From Entomortierella parvispora (taxonomy: Eukaryota > Mortierellomycota > Mortierellomycetes > Mortierellales > Mortierellaceae): 64,000 bases of DNA. The notes under the pieces were generated by a model. The model searched no databases, was not told the origin of the DNA, and saw nothing but the letters and a program-made list of their open reading frames with translations. The first letter of the stretch is position 1, and each line of letters starts with the position of its first letter. Below are positions 20,881-32,466 of this stretch, one piece after another. Made by a program: the position numbers and the translations under genes. Location: positions 1,719,001 through 1,783,000 of the forward strand of contig OY752152.1 in the NCBI GenBank assembly GCA_963573315.1, in the 5' to 3' direction.

Positions 20881-22678
20881 ATCTCCCCTTCCTATCAGCC
20901 TTGGACACGGGAGCCGGATTCAAATCAATCATGACAGATAGAAAAACAATATACACCCACCATAAAAGTTAGAAAATAATTAGACAAATACGTTGCAAGA
21001 GTGGTGTTACAGGGCAAGAGGACAGGGAGGATCGTGTATGTACATTGCCAGGAAGAGTGGCAAGAGGTAGGAATAGAAAAGGAAGAAAAAAAAAGGCAAT
21101 GAATTGAGGCGTGAGAAAGAGTCATGACGAGGGACAAATGAAAGGAAAGAAAGAAAAAGCAATGAATTGAGGCATTGAGGCGCCGTGGAAGAGTCCTTTC
21201 GGGCTGGAAACGAAAAGGAAGAGAGGAAAGGGATTACTTGCCTGTTTTGGCCAGCAATTGACTGTACTGAAAGATAAAAAAAAATGGCACCACGATATCA
21301 GGATCGTCGCCTGGGAACACAAAGTGAACCGGCTCATGATTATAATCTCTTGCCTTAGTACCCCAGGGTCGTTATGAGAAACACTGGAATCATGTCCAGA
21401 TCTGGGCAAAAGCGACGGATGGGCAAAGGAGACGCTCACATTGCGTGCGTGGAAGGAAACCGCGACCGAGAGAACCTTTTTTTTTCTGACCTGTGCACTG
21501 TGCAGCCTTTATTTTACGCAACCGAATTTGGAAGTGATTGCCTGCCGCTGGTTTACCTTTCTTGGTGGGCGTGCAGCAGGGGGGGAAAAACGAGAAAGTT
21601 GTTGAATGCAAGAGAGCCGAGGGGTGGAAGGGGAGGGAGTGTCACCAAAAGACCAAGATGACAAGCACGGCAATTTGAAGTTCTTGAGCTAGCTACCGCA
21701 GCAATTGCTACGTGTGCGCGTGCTTGGGAATGACCATGGAAGTCTAGAAACATAAACAGACGTTTAGTGGCGAAAGATGTCCACAGGGACGCACTTGCGG
21801 GTGTGAGAACACGTTAATTCGCGATCGAGGGAAAGAAGGAAAAAGAAATTTTTGGCACGACAGATGACGAATCAATTGAGACATCAAACAACGACAACAA
21901 CAAACGCTGCTCGCTTTGGAGACAGGATTGCGCGTCGAGGGTGCGCGTCCTTCTCCATTGGCGTCGCCCCTTGCTTGCCTTTTGGTCTAGACTACTGTTA
22001 GTCTGCTCTCTTGCAGCATGGCGAGGCTGGGGGACGATCTTACCATCAGTGGGCGTTGCACAGTTTTAGTCCAACCCGAGGGCAGCAGAACGGCCCTCCT
22101 TTGTAGCAAGATGTAAAGCACTTTTAACTGCAAAGTGTTGGCGGACAATCAGGTCATGGTCATCCCCCTTTAATTTTCAATGGTCGATCGGAAGGCACAG
22201 TGCAAAAGAAAGACGTGTACAAAGTCCACGCAATCCAAGAGATTGGAGCCAGTAGTGTCCGACCTTCGGAGAGAAAAAAAAATAGAGTGCAAAGAGCACC
22301 AAAGCAAAAAGTCGATTGAATTGGCAAATGACAGGACAGCGAAAAGTGCGTCCCAGGGATTGGATGTTGTTGCAACCCAAAAAAGGACTTCATCTGCAAT
22401 TGAACCAGGTTGCAGTTTTGCAGTTTTGCTGCGGGCCAGCCGCTCTGTCCAGTCTCCCTCTCAGTCTTTGAGGGTTCGCTTCCTTCCTTGGCACAGACAC
22501 CACTCTTGCCCCGACAGGAGTGGGAAGGTCAGTAAGGTTCCTGGGCTTTCACCTCTGTGCGATTCTGGCCCGTCCTGGAGGCACGCTGGGTTTCCTGCCC
22601 GCTCACTGCTTAGAAATAGAAACCGAAAAACGAGGCCTGCGCGCTCCACTGCTTTCTCCCTCGCCTTCTCAGATTGCG
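20881..22678. other. Intergenic region with no gene seen
   Basis: About 1.8 kb between the carrier gene and the first ABCC promoter. The carrier 3' flank contains a 15-base direct repeat (gcaatgaattgaggc) at 21096-21110 and 21159-21173. Short frames on both strands show no family signature. GC and purine runs vary but nothing supports a gene or RNA. Confidence 0.6.
21096..21173. repeat. 15-base direct repeat, two copies
   Basis: The unit gcaatgaattgaggc occurs at 21096-21110 and 21159-21173, both followed by purine-rich sequence. It probably reflects a local duplication. Confidence 0.8.
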
Positions 22679-22689
22679 TATATATATAA
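22679..22689 (+). promoter_or_regulatory. TATA-like element of the first ABCC gene
   Basis: TATATATATAA lies about 320 bases upstream of the start at 23008 and is followed by long CT-rich sequence. It is a plausible TATA box, but its distance means the transcript would have a long leader. Confidence 0.4.
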
Positions 22690-23007
22690 TCGTACGCCCG
22701 CCCGCATCTCTTTTTCTCTTTTTCTTCTTTTCTCTCTTCGTGTCCCCTTATTGCTTCTGCTGCTGTCCTTCCTTCCACCCCCCCTCATCTGTGTTTGATC
22801 CAGACAGGACGTCTACCCTCGGAAGCACAGGAACCAGAACAGAACCAGGAACCATATCATCTCAGATCGGGATCAGATCGACTCTCATTCCTATTTCAGT
22901 CAACCTCCCCTTTCCCCCCTCTCTTTCCACCCGTCGTCGCCACCAATATTTGAACACACTTTTTTGTCCCCTCTCTCCATTTTTCTCTTTGATATCTCCA
23001 CACCCAG

Positions 23008-26000
23008 ATGGGCGTCGACAGCTTCTGTAACAACCAAGAGGGCTGGGTAAGACGACTCACTTGACGGAGTTCCTTTTGTCCCTTTGCTGAACAATCAACG
23101 TCCTGTTCGCTACGGGCTTTCAAACGTCTGGCTTCGGAGATAACCGCTGACTGACCCTTTTTCCGTCTTCTTCTCATCCCGGGGTTTTCATAGGGTCCTA
23201 CCAGCGATGTCAATGCTGATCTGACACTCTGTGTCGAGGACACGATCCTCCTTGGCTTGCCTGCACTCATTGCCATCGTTGGCATGTCCTACCGAACATA
23301 TACCATGGCCACCCGAGGCAAGAACCACGACCTGGGACGGACCAACATCATCTACTGGCCAACGCAGTTCCTCATGTTTGCTAGTGCCATTGCCCTGATC
23401 GCCAGAGCGGCTGTACTCAACAAGAACAGTTACGCGCCCGCCACAATGTTCAGCTCCATCTGCATGGCCCTTGCCTGGGTAAGAACCAAGAAAACCCCCT
23501 TCAATTGCGTGTTGGGCGTAAACAAAAGAAGCATGCAGCTAACTGGCAAAGTGTTTATATCTGTGCCGTTGACCTAGTTGCTCGCCCTTGTCCTCAACTA
23601 TTACCAACACAAACAAGATATCCGTTCCAACGATTACATCTTTGCACTTTATATGATCACAGTTGCAGCCTCAGCTATCAACATTCGAACCATGGTCTTG
23701 CACCACCTCACGGATCAGGATCAGTTCAAGGCCTTTGTGTCCTTTGTCGCCATCAATCTCCTGGGCCTCATCTTTGAGGCCTGGCCTCGTGGACGAACCC
23801 AGGTACAACGTCAATCCAAGGGCAGTGCCTTCGAAAAGGCCAACTTGTTCTCTCGCTTGACCTTCCACTACTTGCAGCCCATCGTCAGCAAGGGATTCAA
23901 AAACCCCCTGGTCAACAAAGATATCGAGGGCATGGTGCCACTGTACATCAAAACCGAGTTCAGTCACGACCTTTTGAACAACAAGTGGCAGGCCGCAGTG
24001 GCCAAGGCCAAGGCCAAGGGCCAGAAGCCCAGTCTGTTCATGACCATCCTGAAGGCCTATGGTCCTTCCTGGGTCCCCATCATGATCTACCGTATCGTCG
24101 CCTCGACCTTGACCTATGTTTTGCCCCAGCTCTTGAACGAACTCCTGGGCTTTATTGGCTCGTACCAGGATGGAACTCCGCAGCCCTTTTCCCTGGGAAT
24201 CATCTTGGCCTTTGGTATGTTCTTTGCCTCGTTGGCCAACTCGTTCTTTATGGCTCAATACTTCCAGACTTGTATGAACGTCGGTATCGAGGCCAGAACG
24301 GCCCTCATTGCCATGATCTACCGCAAGTCACTCAAGCTCTCCAGTGCCGCCAAACAAAAATCAACCGCCGGAGAGATCAACAACCACATGTCGGTCGATG
24401 CCGAGCGTTGGCCCGATGCGATCACGTTCATGCCCATGTTCATCTCGATCCCTTACGAACTCGCCATTGGTCTTTGGATGCTGTACATGCAAATCGGCTG
24501 GAGTGTCTTTTGTGGATTGGCGACCATCATCGCTTTAATTCCTGTTCAGGGAATCATTGCAAAGTACTTCATGAAGGCCAAAGCGGCAAAGTTGGAAGCC
24601 ATGGATGGACGCGTCCGTATGATGAACGAAATTTTGTCGGGTATCAAGATTGTCAAGTTGTACGGCTGGGAGGATTCGTTCAGGGATCGCGTCAATGTTT
24701 ACCGTCGTCGTGAGGTCGCGACGCTTCGCAAGATTGGTATCGTCTTTTCGTTCCTTTCGATCATGTTCCAGTCTGTGCCCCTGCTGGTCGCCTTGGTCTC
24801 GTTCGCTGTCTACGCTACTCATGGTGGTGAGAACTTTGGACCTGGTGATATCAACCCTCAGCGTGTTTTCGTGTCCATTTCGCTCTTTGGTATGCTCAAC
24901 CGACCCATCGGTATGTTGTCCCACATCATTGCCGAGGCTATTGGAGTCACTGTCGCCACCCGCCGTATCCAAAAGTTTTTGTTGGCCGAGGAGGTCTCTG
25001 ATGATACCACCGAGTCGATCAAGACTTTGCCTGAGGATCCCTCTGTTCCCTTGATTGAGATCAAGAATGGTGTCTTTGCCTGGGAGACTGAAGGGCCCGA
25101 GATCGAAACCGAGAAGGAAAAACGGGCTCGCGAGAAGATTGAGGACAAGAAACAAAAGCAGCTCGAGAAGGAGGCCTTGAAGGCCGGAAAGCCTATCCCT
25201 GAGAAGCCCGTTCCTGTCGAGAAGAATTATGGACCTACTCTTACCGACATCAACCTGACCATCTCGCGTGGTGATTTGACTGCCGTCGTCGGTCGTGTCG
25301 GTCAAGGAAAGACCTCTCTGTTGAACGCCATTATTGGTGATATGTACAAGCGTGAAGGAACTGTCAAGACTTTTGGATCAAAGGCCTACGTTGCTCAGCA
25401 AGGTAACGAGTGGATGGAGTTTTTTTACATTGTTCCTGCAGTATGTGAATCACAAGCAATTGAATTAACAAAACTGTTGTACTCTTCTTGGATGATAGCC
25501 TGGATTGTCAACTCAACTTTGAAGGATAACATTATCTTTGGTAACACATTTGACCAAGCCAAGTACGACCACATCCTTATGGCCTGCGGCCTCTTGCCCG
25601 ATATCGCCATGTTGCCCGCTGGTGACCAAACCGAGATTGGAGAGCGCGGAATCAACTTGTCTGGAGGACAGAAGCAACGTGTTTCTTTGGCCCGTGCTGC
25701 CTATGAGGATGCCGATATCTATTTGTTTGATGACCCTTTGAGTGCAGTCGATGCGCATGTGGACCAGCATCTCTGGCAGAACTTGATTGGACCCGATGGA
25801 TTGCTCAAGGACAAGACCAGAGTCTTGGTCACGCACGCCATTCACCATTTGGAGCAAGCGGATCAAATTGTGGTCATTAAGGACGGCAAGATTCACGAAA
25901 CTGGCAAATATGACGATCTCATGGAGGCCCATGATTCCTTTTACCAACTCATTACCGATTACTCTGTCAACCAAGGCAAGAAGAAGAGCAAGGCTGTCGG

Positions 26001-27984
26001 GGGTGAGGAGGGCTCCGCCGACCATGATGACGAGTCTACTCAGGATGGTGACGATAAGGAGACCAAGGCTGAGATCAAGAAGGACGACAAAGCCGAGCTG
26101 ATTGCAGAGGAAAAGATGGTCATGGGCAGTGTCTCCTGGGGCGTCTACAACATCTATGCCAAGGCTGCTTCATATAGGTACTCCCTCATCGTTGTTGCCG
26201 TGTTTGTTCTTGGACAGGCGTGCCAGATCGGAACCAATGTCTGGCTCCAGTACTGGGTTCAGGCTGCCTCTGACCCCTTGACTGGACACGAGCATACCAT
26301 CGGCGAGTTCCTGGGTGTCTATGCTGCCTTGATTGTTGCGTACATGATCACGAATGTCATTTCCAGTTATATGGCCATGGTCATGGCCGCCATTCGAGCC
26401 TCGACTCGTCTCCATGAGCGTCTTTTGACAAAGATGTTGCGTTTGCCCATGTCCTTTTTTGATACCACTCCCTTGGGACGTATTGTGAACCGTTTCTCGA
26501 GCGACATCTTCAGTATTGACGAGTTGACCCCCTGGAACTTTATCAACGTGTTCATCTGCGGTACCTCTGTCCTCGGAACAATTGTCGTCATTGCCATCAC
26601 CACCCCCGTCTTTTTGGCCGTGGTCCCCCCTCTGGTGGTGGTCTACTTGGTCGTCCAGGCCTACTACATTCGCTCTTCCCGTGCCCTCAAGCGTATCGAT
26701 TCCGTCTCAAAGTCCCCCATTTACCAACATTTCAGCGAGACCTTGGCCGGTGTCACCACCATCCGTGCTTTGAACGCCAACGAACGCTTCATTGCCGACA
26801 ACGCTGCCAAGGCTGACGTGGCCGCGAACGCTTACTTCTCCTGGATCGTCTCCAACCGTTGGTTGCAGATCCGTCTCGAGTCCCTCGGTGCTGTCGTTGT
26901 CTTGGCCGCCGCCTTGTTTGCGGTCTTGAGTCGCAACTCGCTTAATGGAGGCCAGGTCGGACTTGCTCTCTCTTACGCTCTGAGTGTCACCCAAGATATC
27001 ACCTGGTTGGTTCGTTCTTACTGTGATCTTCAGAATCAGTTGGTCGCTGTGGAGCGCGTGGACGAGTACGCGAACAAGAACCCCGAGGCACCCACCGAAA
27101 CGGATGTCAAGGTGCCCGAGAACTGGCCTCAGGAGGGACGTGTCGAGTTTAGAAACTATTCGACCCGTTACCGCGAGGGACTTGATCTTGTGATCAAGAA
27201 CATCTCCTTTGAGGTTCAGCCTGCAGAGAAGGTCGGTATCGTCGGTAGAACCGGAGCCGGAAAGTCTTCGTTGACTTTGGCCCTCTTCCGTATCGTCGAG
27301 GCCGCGAACTCGCACTGGGCCAAGGCCAGTCACAACGGTGTGGACCAGGATGCCGACCCTTCAAAGGAGGATGTGACAAAGGATTTGGAGAAGATCGAGG
27401 TCGAGGAGGATGGCGGATCGATCTGGATCGATGGCGTTGATATCTCGACAGTCGGTTTGAAGTACTTGCGTCAGCACTTGGCTATCATCCCTCAGGACCC
27501 TACCCTGTTTGTGGGAACTGTTCGCGACAACTTGGATCCCTTCAACGAATTGCAGGATGCAGACCTCTGGGAGGCGTTGGAGCGTGCACATTTGAAGGAA
27601 CACATCTCATCACTCGCTGGAGGCCTCTCTTTCAAGGTCTCCCAGAACGGAGACAACTTCTCGGTCGGTCAACGATCCCTGATCTGTCTTGCTCGTGCAC
27701 TTTTGAGAAAGACAAAGATCTTGATCTTGGACGAGGCTACGGCGGCTGTGGATGTGGAAACGGACGAATTGATCCAAAAGACGATCCGCAAAGAGTTCAA
27801 GGACCGTACCATCTTGACAATTGCTCATCGTATCAAGACCGTCATGGACTCTGACAAGATCTTGGTCTTGGAGAAGGGTCGTGTCGAGGAATTCGAGTCG
27901 CCCAAGATCCTGTTGCAGCGCCCTGGTTCGCTCTTCCACAGTCTTGCTCAGCAGGCCGGTGAGATCAAGGATCTGACCGAGTAG
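23008..27984 (+). CDS. ABCC-subfamily (MRP/YCF1-type) ABC transporter, copy 1
   Basis: Model: join(23008..23046, 23194..23478, 23578..25402, 25499..27984), 1544 aa. Plan: an N-terminal membrane domain 0 (about 20-170), membrane domain 1, nucleotide-binding domain 1, membrane domain 2, domain 2. NBD1 has Walker A GRVGQGKT (680), signature LSGGQ (770) and Walker B LFDDP (D794-D795), so the catalytic Glu is Asp, as in MRP1. NBD2 has GRTGAGKS (1299), a variant signature FSVGQ and LILDEA (E1462). Membrane domain 2 contains [16 protein letters not shown]. The family pumps glutathione, glucuronide or metal-thiol conjugates into the vacuole or out of the cell. The last intron is 96 bases, in frame and stop-free, so unspliced RNA would still be open, with a 32-residue insert at the edge of NBD1. 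The start peptide ending QEGW is shared with copies 2 and 3. Confidence 0.92.
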
Positions 27985-28227
27985 AAAGAAGGAGAGTATT
28001 TTTGCTTTCTTCTTGATGTAACACTATATATATTTTCTTTTGCATTGATCAGACCCATCCCCATGGTCTTTTCGCTATCTACCCTAATACTATCGCTTCA
28101 TTTTCGTTTGTCGACAACATATCTATTAAAACTGTCGCTTTTCTCAAATTGAGGTCATTTTTGTTTATTTTGCTTACGATGACATTGCTGGTGGTGGTGG
28201 GGTGGATGGTATATGTCGCTGCTTTGA
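27985..28227. other. Convergent intergenic region
   Basis: 243 bases between two stop codons facing each other (ABCC copy 1 and the lipase). It holds both 3' ends and AT-rich sequence suited to polyadenylation. Confidence 0.6.
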
Positions 28228-31200
28228 TTACTCAAAGTAGTCTGTCCGCATCGACTGCTGTCTCTGCTGCATCTTTTCCTGCTTTCTCTGTTCCTTCAGC
28301 TTGAGTTTCTGTTCCTGTTCAGCCTTGTGGGCCTTGGCCCAGGCCAAAGATCGTTCGATTCTGGAATCATACTGCTGAGGGAAATGATGCCAGAGCCAAT
28401 TGGTCCGGAGTGGGATGGCCATGAAATGCTCCTTGTCCGAGAACTCGATCCGGATCTCCTTCTTCTTGGATCCATTCTTGCGGGGCTTGGTGGTCGTGTA
28501 CACCCTCTTGTCCATCTCGTCCTCCGTGTCATCGTCCTCCTCTTCATCATCGACGGCTGTTCCTGGTGTCTGCCCCTCCTCAGTTGGAGATGCAGTCAGC
28601 TTGTCATTGTCAGAAAGCTCATTGTCGGATCCGTGCTCCAAGATATGTTGCGTGGTCAGGTCACGGGCGTTCGAAGGAGCCTCGTAAACAATGGGCTCGC
28701 CCAACGTTTTCTTCAGCGATGGCGACTCCAAAGGTGAATCGACTAAACTGTTTGCACTCGTCTGTAACTCATTGTAGTCCTCTAGTACCAAGCTTGTGGT
28801 GCTTTCCAAACGGACTGCAGGCTGGTTTGGCTGGTATGGGGTTACTTTGGGTACCTTTCCAGAGGAAGGCTCATATGCCAGAGCAGGGGCTGTGTTGTGG
28901 CGATGGGCTGCAGACTTTTCTGAATGGTTCTTGGGCGTCAAGGCAGAAGTAATGGCCGTGAGGGAACGTGCTAGAGGGTTTTGGCTGGCGGTGGAGCTCG
29001 TGCTTATGCCACGCGCATGTCCATTAGAGGCCTTGCTTCCACGACCCTGGGATCCATTCGAGTTCTCGGGCCATGTCTCTGGTAGTCCGAATTTGCTGTC
29101 CCTTCCAGCTTTGTTGTTCTTGACCACGGGAGTGCCTTCATACACCTTGTGAATATAAGTTACTGTTCCACCGGTCACCAACCTGGGGATATCATTGACG
29201 GCTCTCAGACTTTCCTGGGCCTTTGCGAGGACTTTTAAGATCTTGTCCAGTTTCTCCTTGGGGTTCATACCGTCATAGATTGGATTCAGCGATTCAAGGG
29301 CTCCAATCTTGATCAACTCCTTGAGATCCAAGGCGTTACCATAACTCATCCGACAAACAATATCGTTCTCGTTGATGAAAGCAATCTGAGTACGCTCCCA
29401 CTGGGCCGCCAAATTCGGGGTGCAGATGGGTGGAGGCGCAAACAAATAGGCCTTGACTTCCAGTTTCTGCGCAGGCTCCGTTGGGGTCGCACCAGGGACC
29501 ATAAAGTTCTCAAAGTGATCCTGGAGCAGCGAGCAGAGTAGAGAGGCAGAGCCGGCACCGAGGGAATGACCGATACAGTAAATGGTCTTGAGGTTGAACT
29601 TTTTCAAGGCGGCCTCAATATCCTTGCCACTTCGCTCAAGCACAAATCTGGCATTGTCCATGATACCCTTATGAACCAGTCCTCCCTTATAAGGGTAGTA
29701 CTCGCAAACGAGATCTGTCATTGCGTCCGTGATGCTCTAAAAGTGGATTGACACCATTAGTTCCTTATAATAAAAGTCACGGTTTCTTTGGGGAGAGGAT
29801 GGAAAAGAAATCTGAGAAAAACTTACAAAGGTTCCACGGATGATAATACACAGTGCGTTATACTTGGGGTCGCGCACAATATAGTAACTGGGCACCAATG
29901 CCGTACGTTTGTCGAAATGCCAGACAATCATGTCCTCCTTCTTCAGCTTGAAATAGTCCATCACATTCTTTCGATCAGAGTTGAACCGAATAAAGTCTTT
30001 TTGAGAAAGAGAAGAGGATCGAGTCAGATCTGGATATCAATGTGGGGATATCCTAAAGCCAATGTTGCTACTTACTGAGAGGCGCGACTTTGAAGCTGTA
30101 ACCAAAGTAGACCCAGGGTAAGGATCCATAAGATGCGATAGCCAGGCGGATAAAATGGCGAGCATGCTCCAAGATTTCAATATTATCGAATGCATGGTTC
30201 GTAGTAGGACTATTGGAAGAGGTTCAAAGATGCAGCCTATTAATAACAGTTTCAAAAATCGTAAACAACAAAGGGGACAGTAGAAACACATACGTTGGAT
30301 TGCGTGCATAGAATTGCTCGACAATATTGAATCCGCGCCAGAATTCTGCCCGACTCAAGTTCCAACCATGTCCAAAGAAAGAACTGTACATCAACTTGAT
30401 GTCCTGGAAGGCTGAACGGGTTCGTTCAGAGAAAAGGTTGAACTTCTTCTTTCCCTCCTTGTTCTTTTCTTCGTGCGACCTGCTCAAGTACTGGTCCTTC
30501 TTGGTTTGGTTGCCATTTGCCATGATGTTTGCCATGAGCTCTTCCTCGCGGTCGCGATCAGTCTGCGTCAGATGCTCGCCTTTGACGTGATCGTTTTGAG
30601 AGTTCGTTTCAGCAGTGTCGTCGTCAAACTCGCCATCGTCTCCATCCTCGAAGCCGTTGCAGTGAAGATCAGACTCTTCCCAAGATGAAATAACGCCTTG
30701 AGGAAGGCTACTGTTGTCGGACAACCAATTCATAGAGGCACTCGGCGATGTTGGCGAAGTAGGGGACTGAGGAATAGTAGGTGACAAAGGAGGAGATAGA
30801 GGTCCTCCAGCGCCATTGCCATAGTGCAGTGACAGGTTGGGAGGGGATGAAGGCATTTGAAGAATTCGACCATTCCTTGGCTCTGAAGACACTGACACTC
30901 CGCGAGGCGAGGTGAAGTATGACACGGACGACGATCTCTCGGGAGAGTTAACACTGGGCGAACCGTTCATATCACCCAGTGTGGAGGAATCGGTCGATAC
31001 GGACGACGCAATGGATGCATTCGAGTGTGATCTTGAGGCACGACGCTGGACACCATTAGTGACTGGGGCGCCATTGCGGCCAGTCCCTGTTCCCAGGTGA
31101 GCAAAGAGGGGGTTTTGGGTTTGATCCTTGAAATGCAGAATGGCTTCGATGGTGACCATACCGACCTCAAGGCCATTCATGGCGGACTGGGCAAACGAGT

Positions 31201-32466
31201 CTGCTCGGACAAGACGGTGGCGATGCTGGAGAGTGGCTTGGTCGCGACCTTGATCCGAGCCTTTGCTGACAATCACGTCCTCGTCTTCCCCTAGTTGACT
31301 CGATCCAAACTTGGAGTATGACCCATGCTTGAACAGAGGCAGGTCAACCTCAAAGATGTCGTCGTGCTTTTTACAAAAGCCGGCAGCATCAAATCGGGTT
31401 GAAAGCACAGACTGCTCGGGTTCGGTGTTGTCATCGCCGTCATTATCGTACTTGTTTCCAACTCTTTTCTGAAGATCCCGGAGAGGAAGATAGGCTCGAC
31501 CGACCTTGGCGTTTGGACCAATAGTCTTGATATCAAACAGATCAATTTTGACAATGTCAAAAGTCATGTTGTGAACAGTAGTGGTAAAGTCAAAGGCGCT
31601 GTGGGTATGATCGCCAAGGTTCTTTCCAGGCTTGGTGCTCTGGGAGATGTTCTGCAGCTTGAACCGAACCTGGGTCTTGTCGTGAAGACCATTGCAAGAG
31701 ACGCTGCGAACACGGAACGAGATATATTCTAGGAGAGAATGAGGGTGGTCATTAGCACAAAGCGGGGCAAATTATCAAGACCGACATTCAGTGATCGAGA
31801 ACATACCAGGTACAACTGAAGCAACACGAAATAAGAGACGGGTTCAAACAAAACAAAAAAAAGTTGTTAGAGTCGCGCTGTAGTCGCGTTGTTCCCTTGC
31901 TTCATTGCGCAGCGCAGCGCAGACTTACGTTCAAGACAAAGGGCGATGGTTGTTGCCTGGTTCATGAAGGTGGAAGCACTGCCGGCACGAGAGGGCGCAC
32001 TGTGGCCTACAACGACAGTGAGCGTGAATACGGGTTAGACGCAACGTTTTTGGCCATGACACTTTGTCATCAACATGAAGTCCCTCGGCTGGCAAGCTGC
32101 TCTGAGGGAAAGGGAAAGGGGGGGCAGCCCATCTGTTTGCTCTCTTTGGTGCGACCAACGGGTGGATGGGGGTGGGTGGATCATCTCTGGACGAACTAAA
32201 GAAGGGAGCACAAGACAAGAGGCAACACCACGAACGCTCCCTGTTGTTTGGAAGGCTTTCGTTTTTCTTTTGCCCTGTCTGTGACCAACACGAGCCGAGA
32301 GCTGATCCAAGGCACCGTGTCCACAGGCAGGAATAACAACATAGAGGAAATAACGAGACTTGCCATTAGCCTTGGAGGGTACAGATGCTGCTCCGGTAGC
32401 GATAGCAGACGCTGGAATAGCGGCATCCTGGGGTACGCCAGCGAGAGGGGCAGTTGAGGTGGTCAT
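28228..32466 (-). CDS. C2-domain class 3 lipase (sn-1 diacylglycerol-lipase-like)
   Basis: Model: complement(join(28228..29736, 29827..29996, 30076..30209, 30294..31728, 31807..31815, 31929..32006, 32316..32466)), 1161 aa, seven exons with consistent phases. The N-terminal part (about 75-240) is C2-like: FRVRSVSCNGLHDKTQVRFKL, split here for length, then FDIVKIDLFDI and GRAYLPLRDL. A long Ser-rich linker follows. The lipase core begins near 560, with ALCIIIRGTF joined to SITDAMTD, and the nucleophile elbow GHSLGAG with Ser at about 717. A later INENDIV and a His in TYIHK are candidates for the rest of the triad. The C-terminus is acidic then Lys/Gln-rich. Such proteins hydrolyse diacylglycerol or membrane lipids at endomembranes. 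The exon 1 donor (GTGCCT) is weak; exon 3 is only 9 bases. Confidence 0.85.

Noticed and set aside
22180-22689. 169-codon open frame on the plus strand
   Set aside because: Low-information Lys/Ser/Arg-rich sequence running into the CT-rich promoter of ABCC copy 1, with no similarity to known families.
25403-25498. Treating the 96 bases as coding in ABCC copy 1
   Set aside because: Proper donor and acceptor, same site as the intron in copy 2, and removal restores the conserved AQQAWIVN; retention is kept only as a possible isoform.
23671-27939. Several long antisense open frames opposite ABCC copy 1 (also opposite copies 2 and 3)
   Set aside because: They mirror the codon bias of the sense gene, occur at the same places in all three paralogues, and translate to Leu/Gly/Asp-rich sequence with no family signature.
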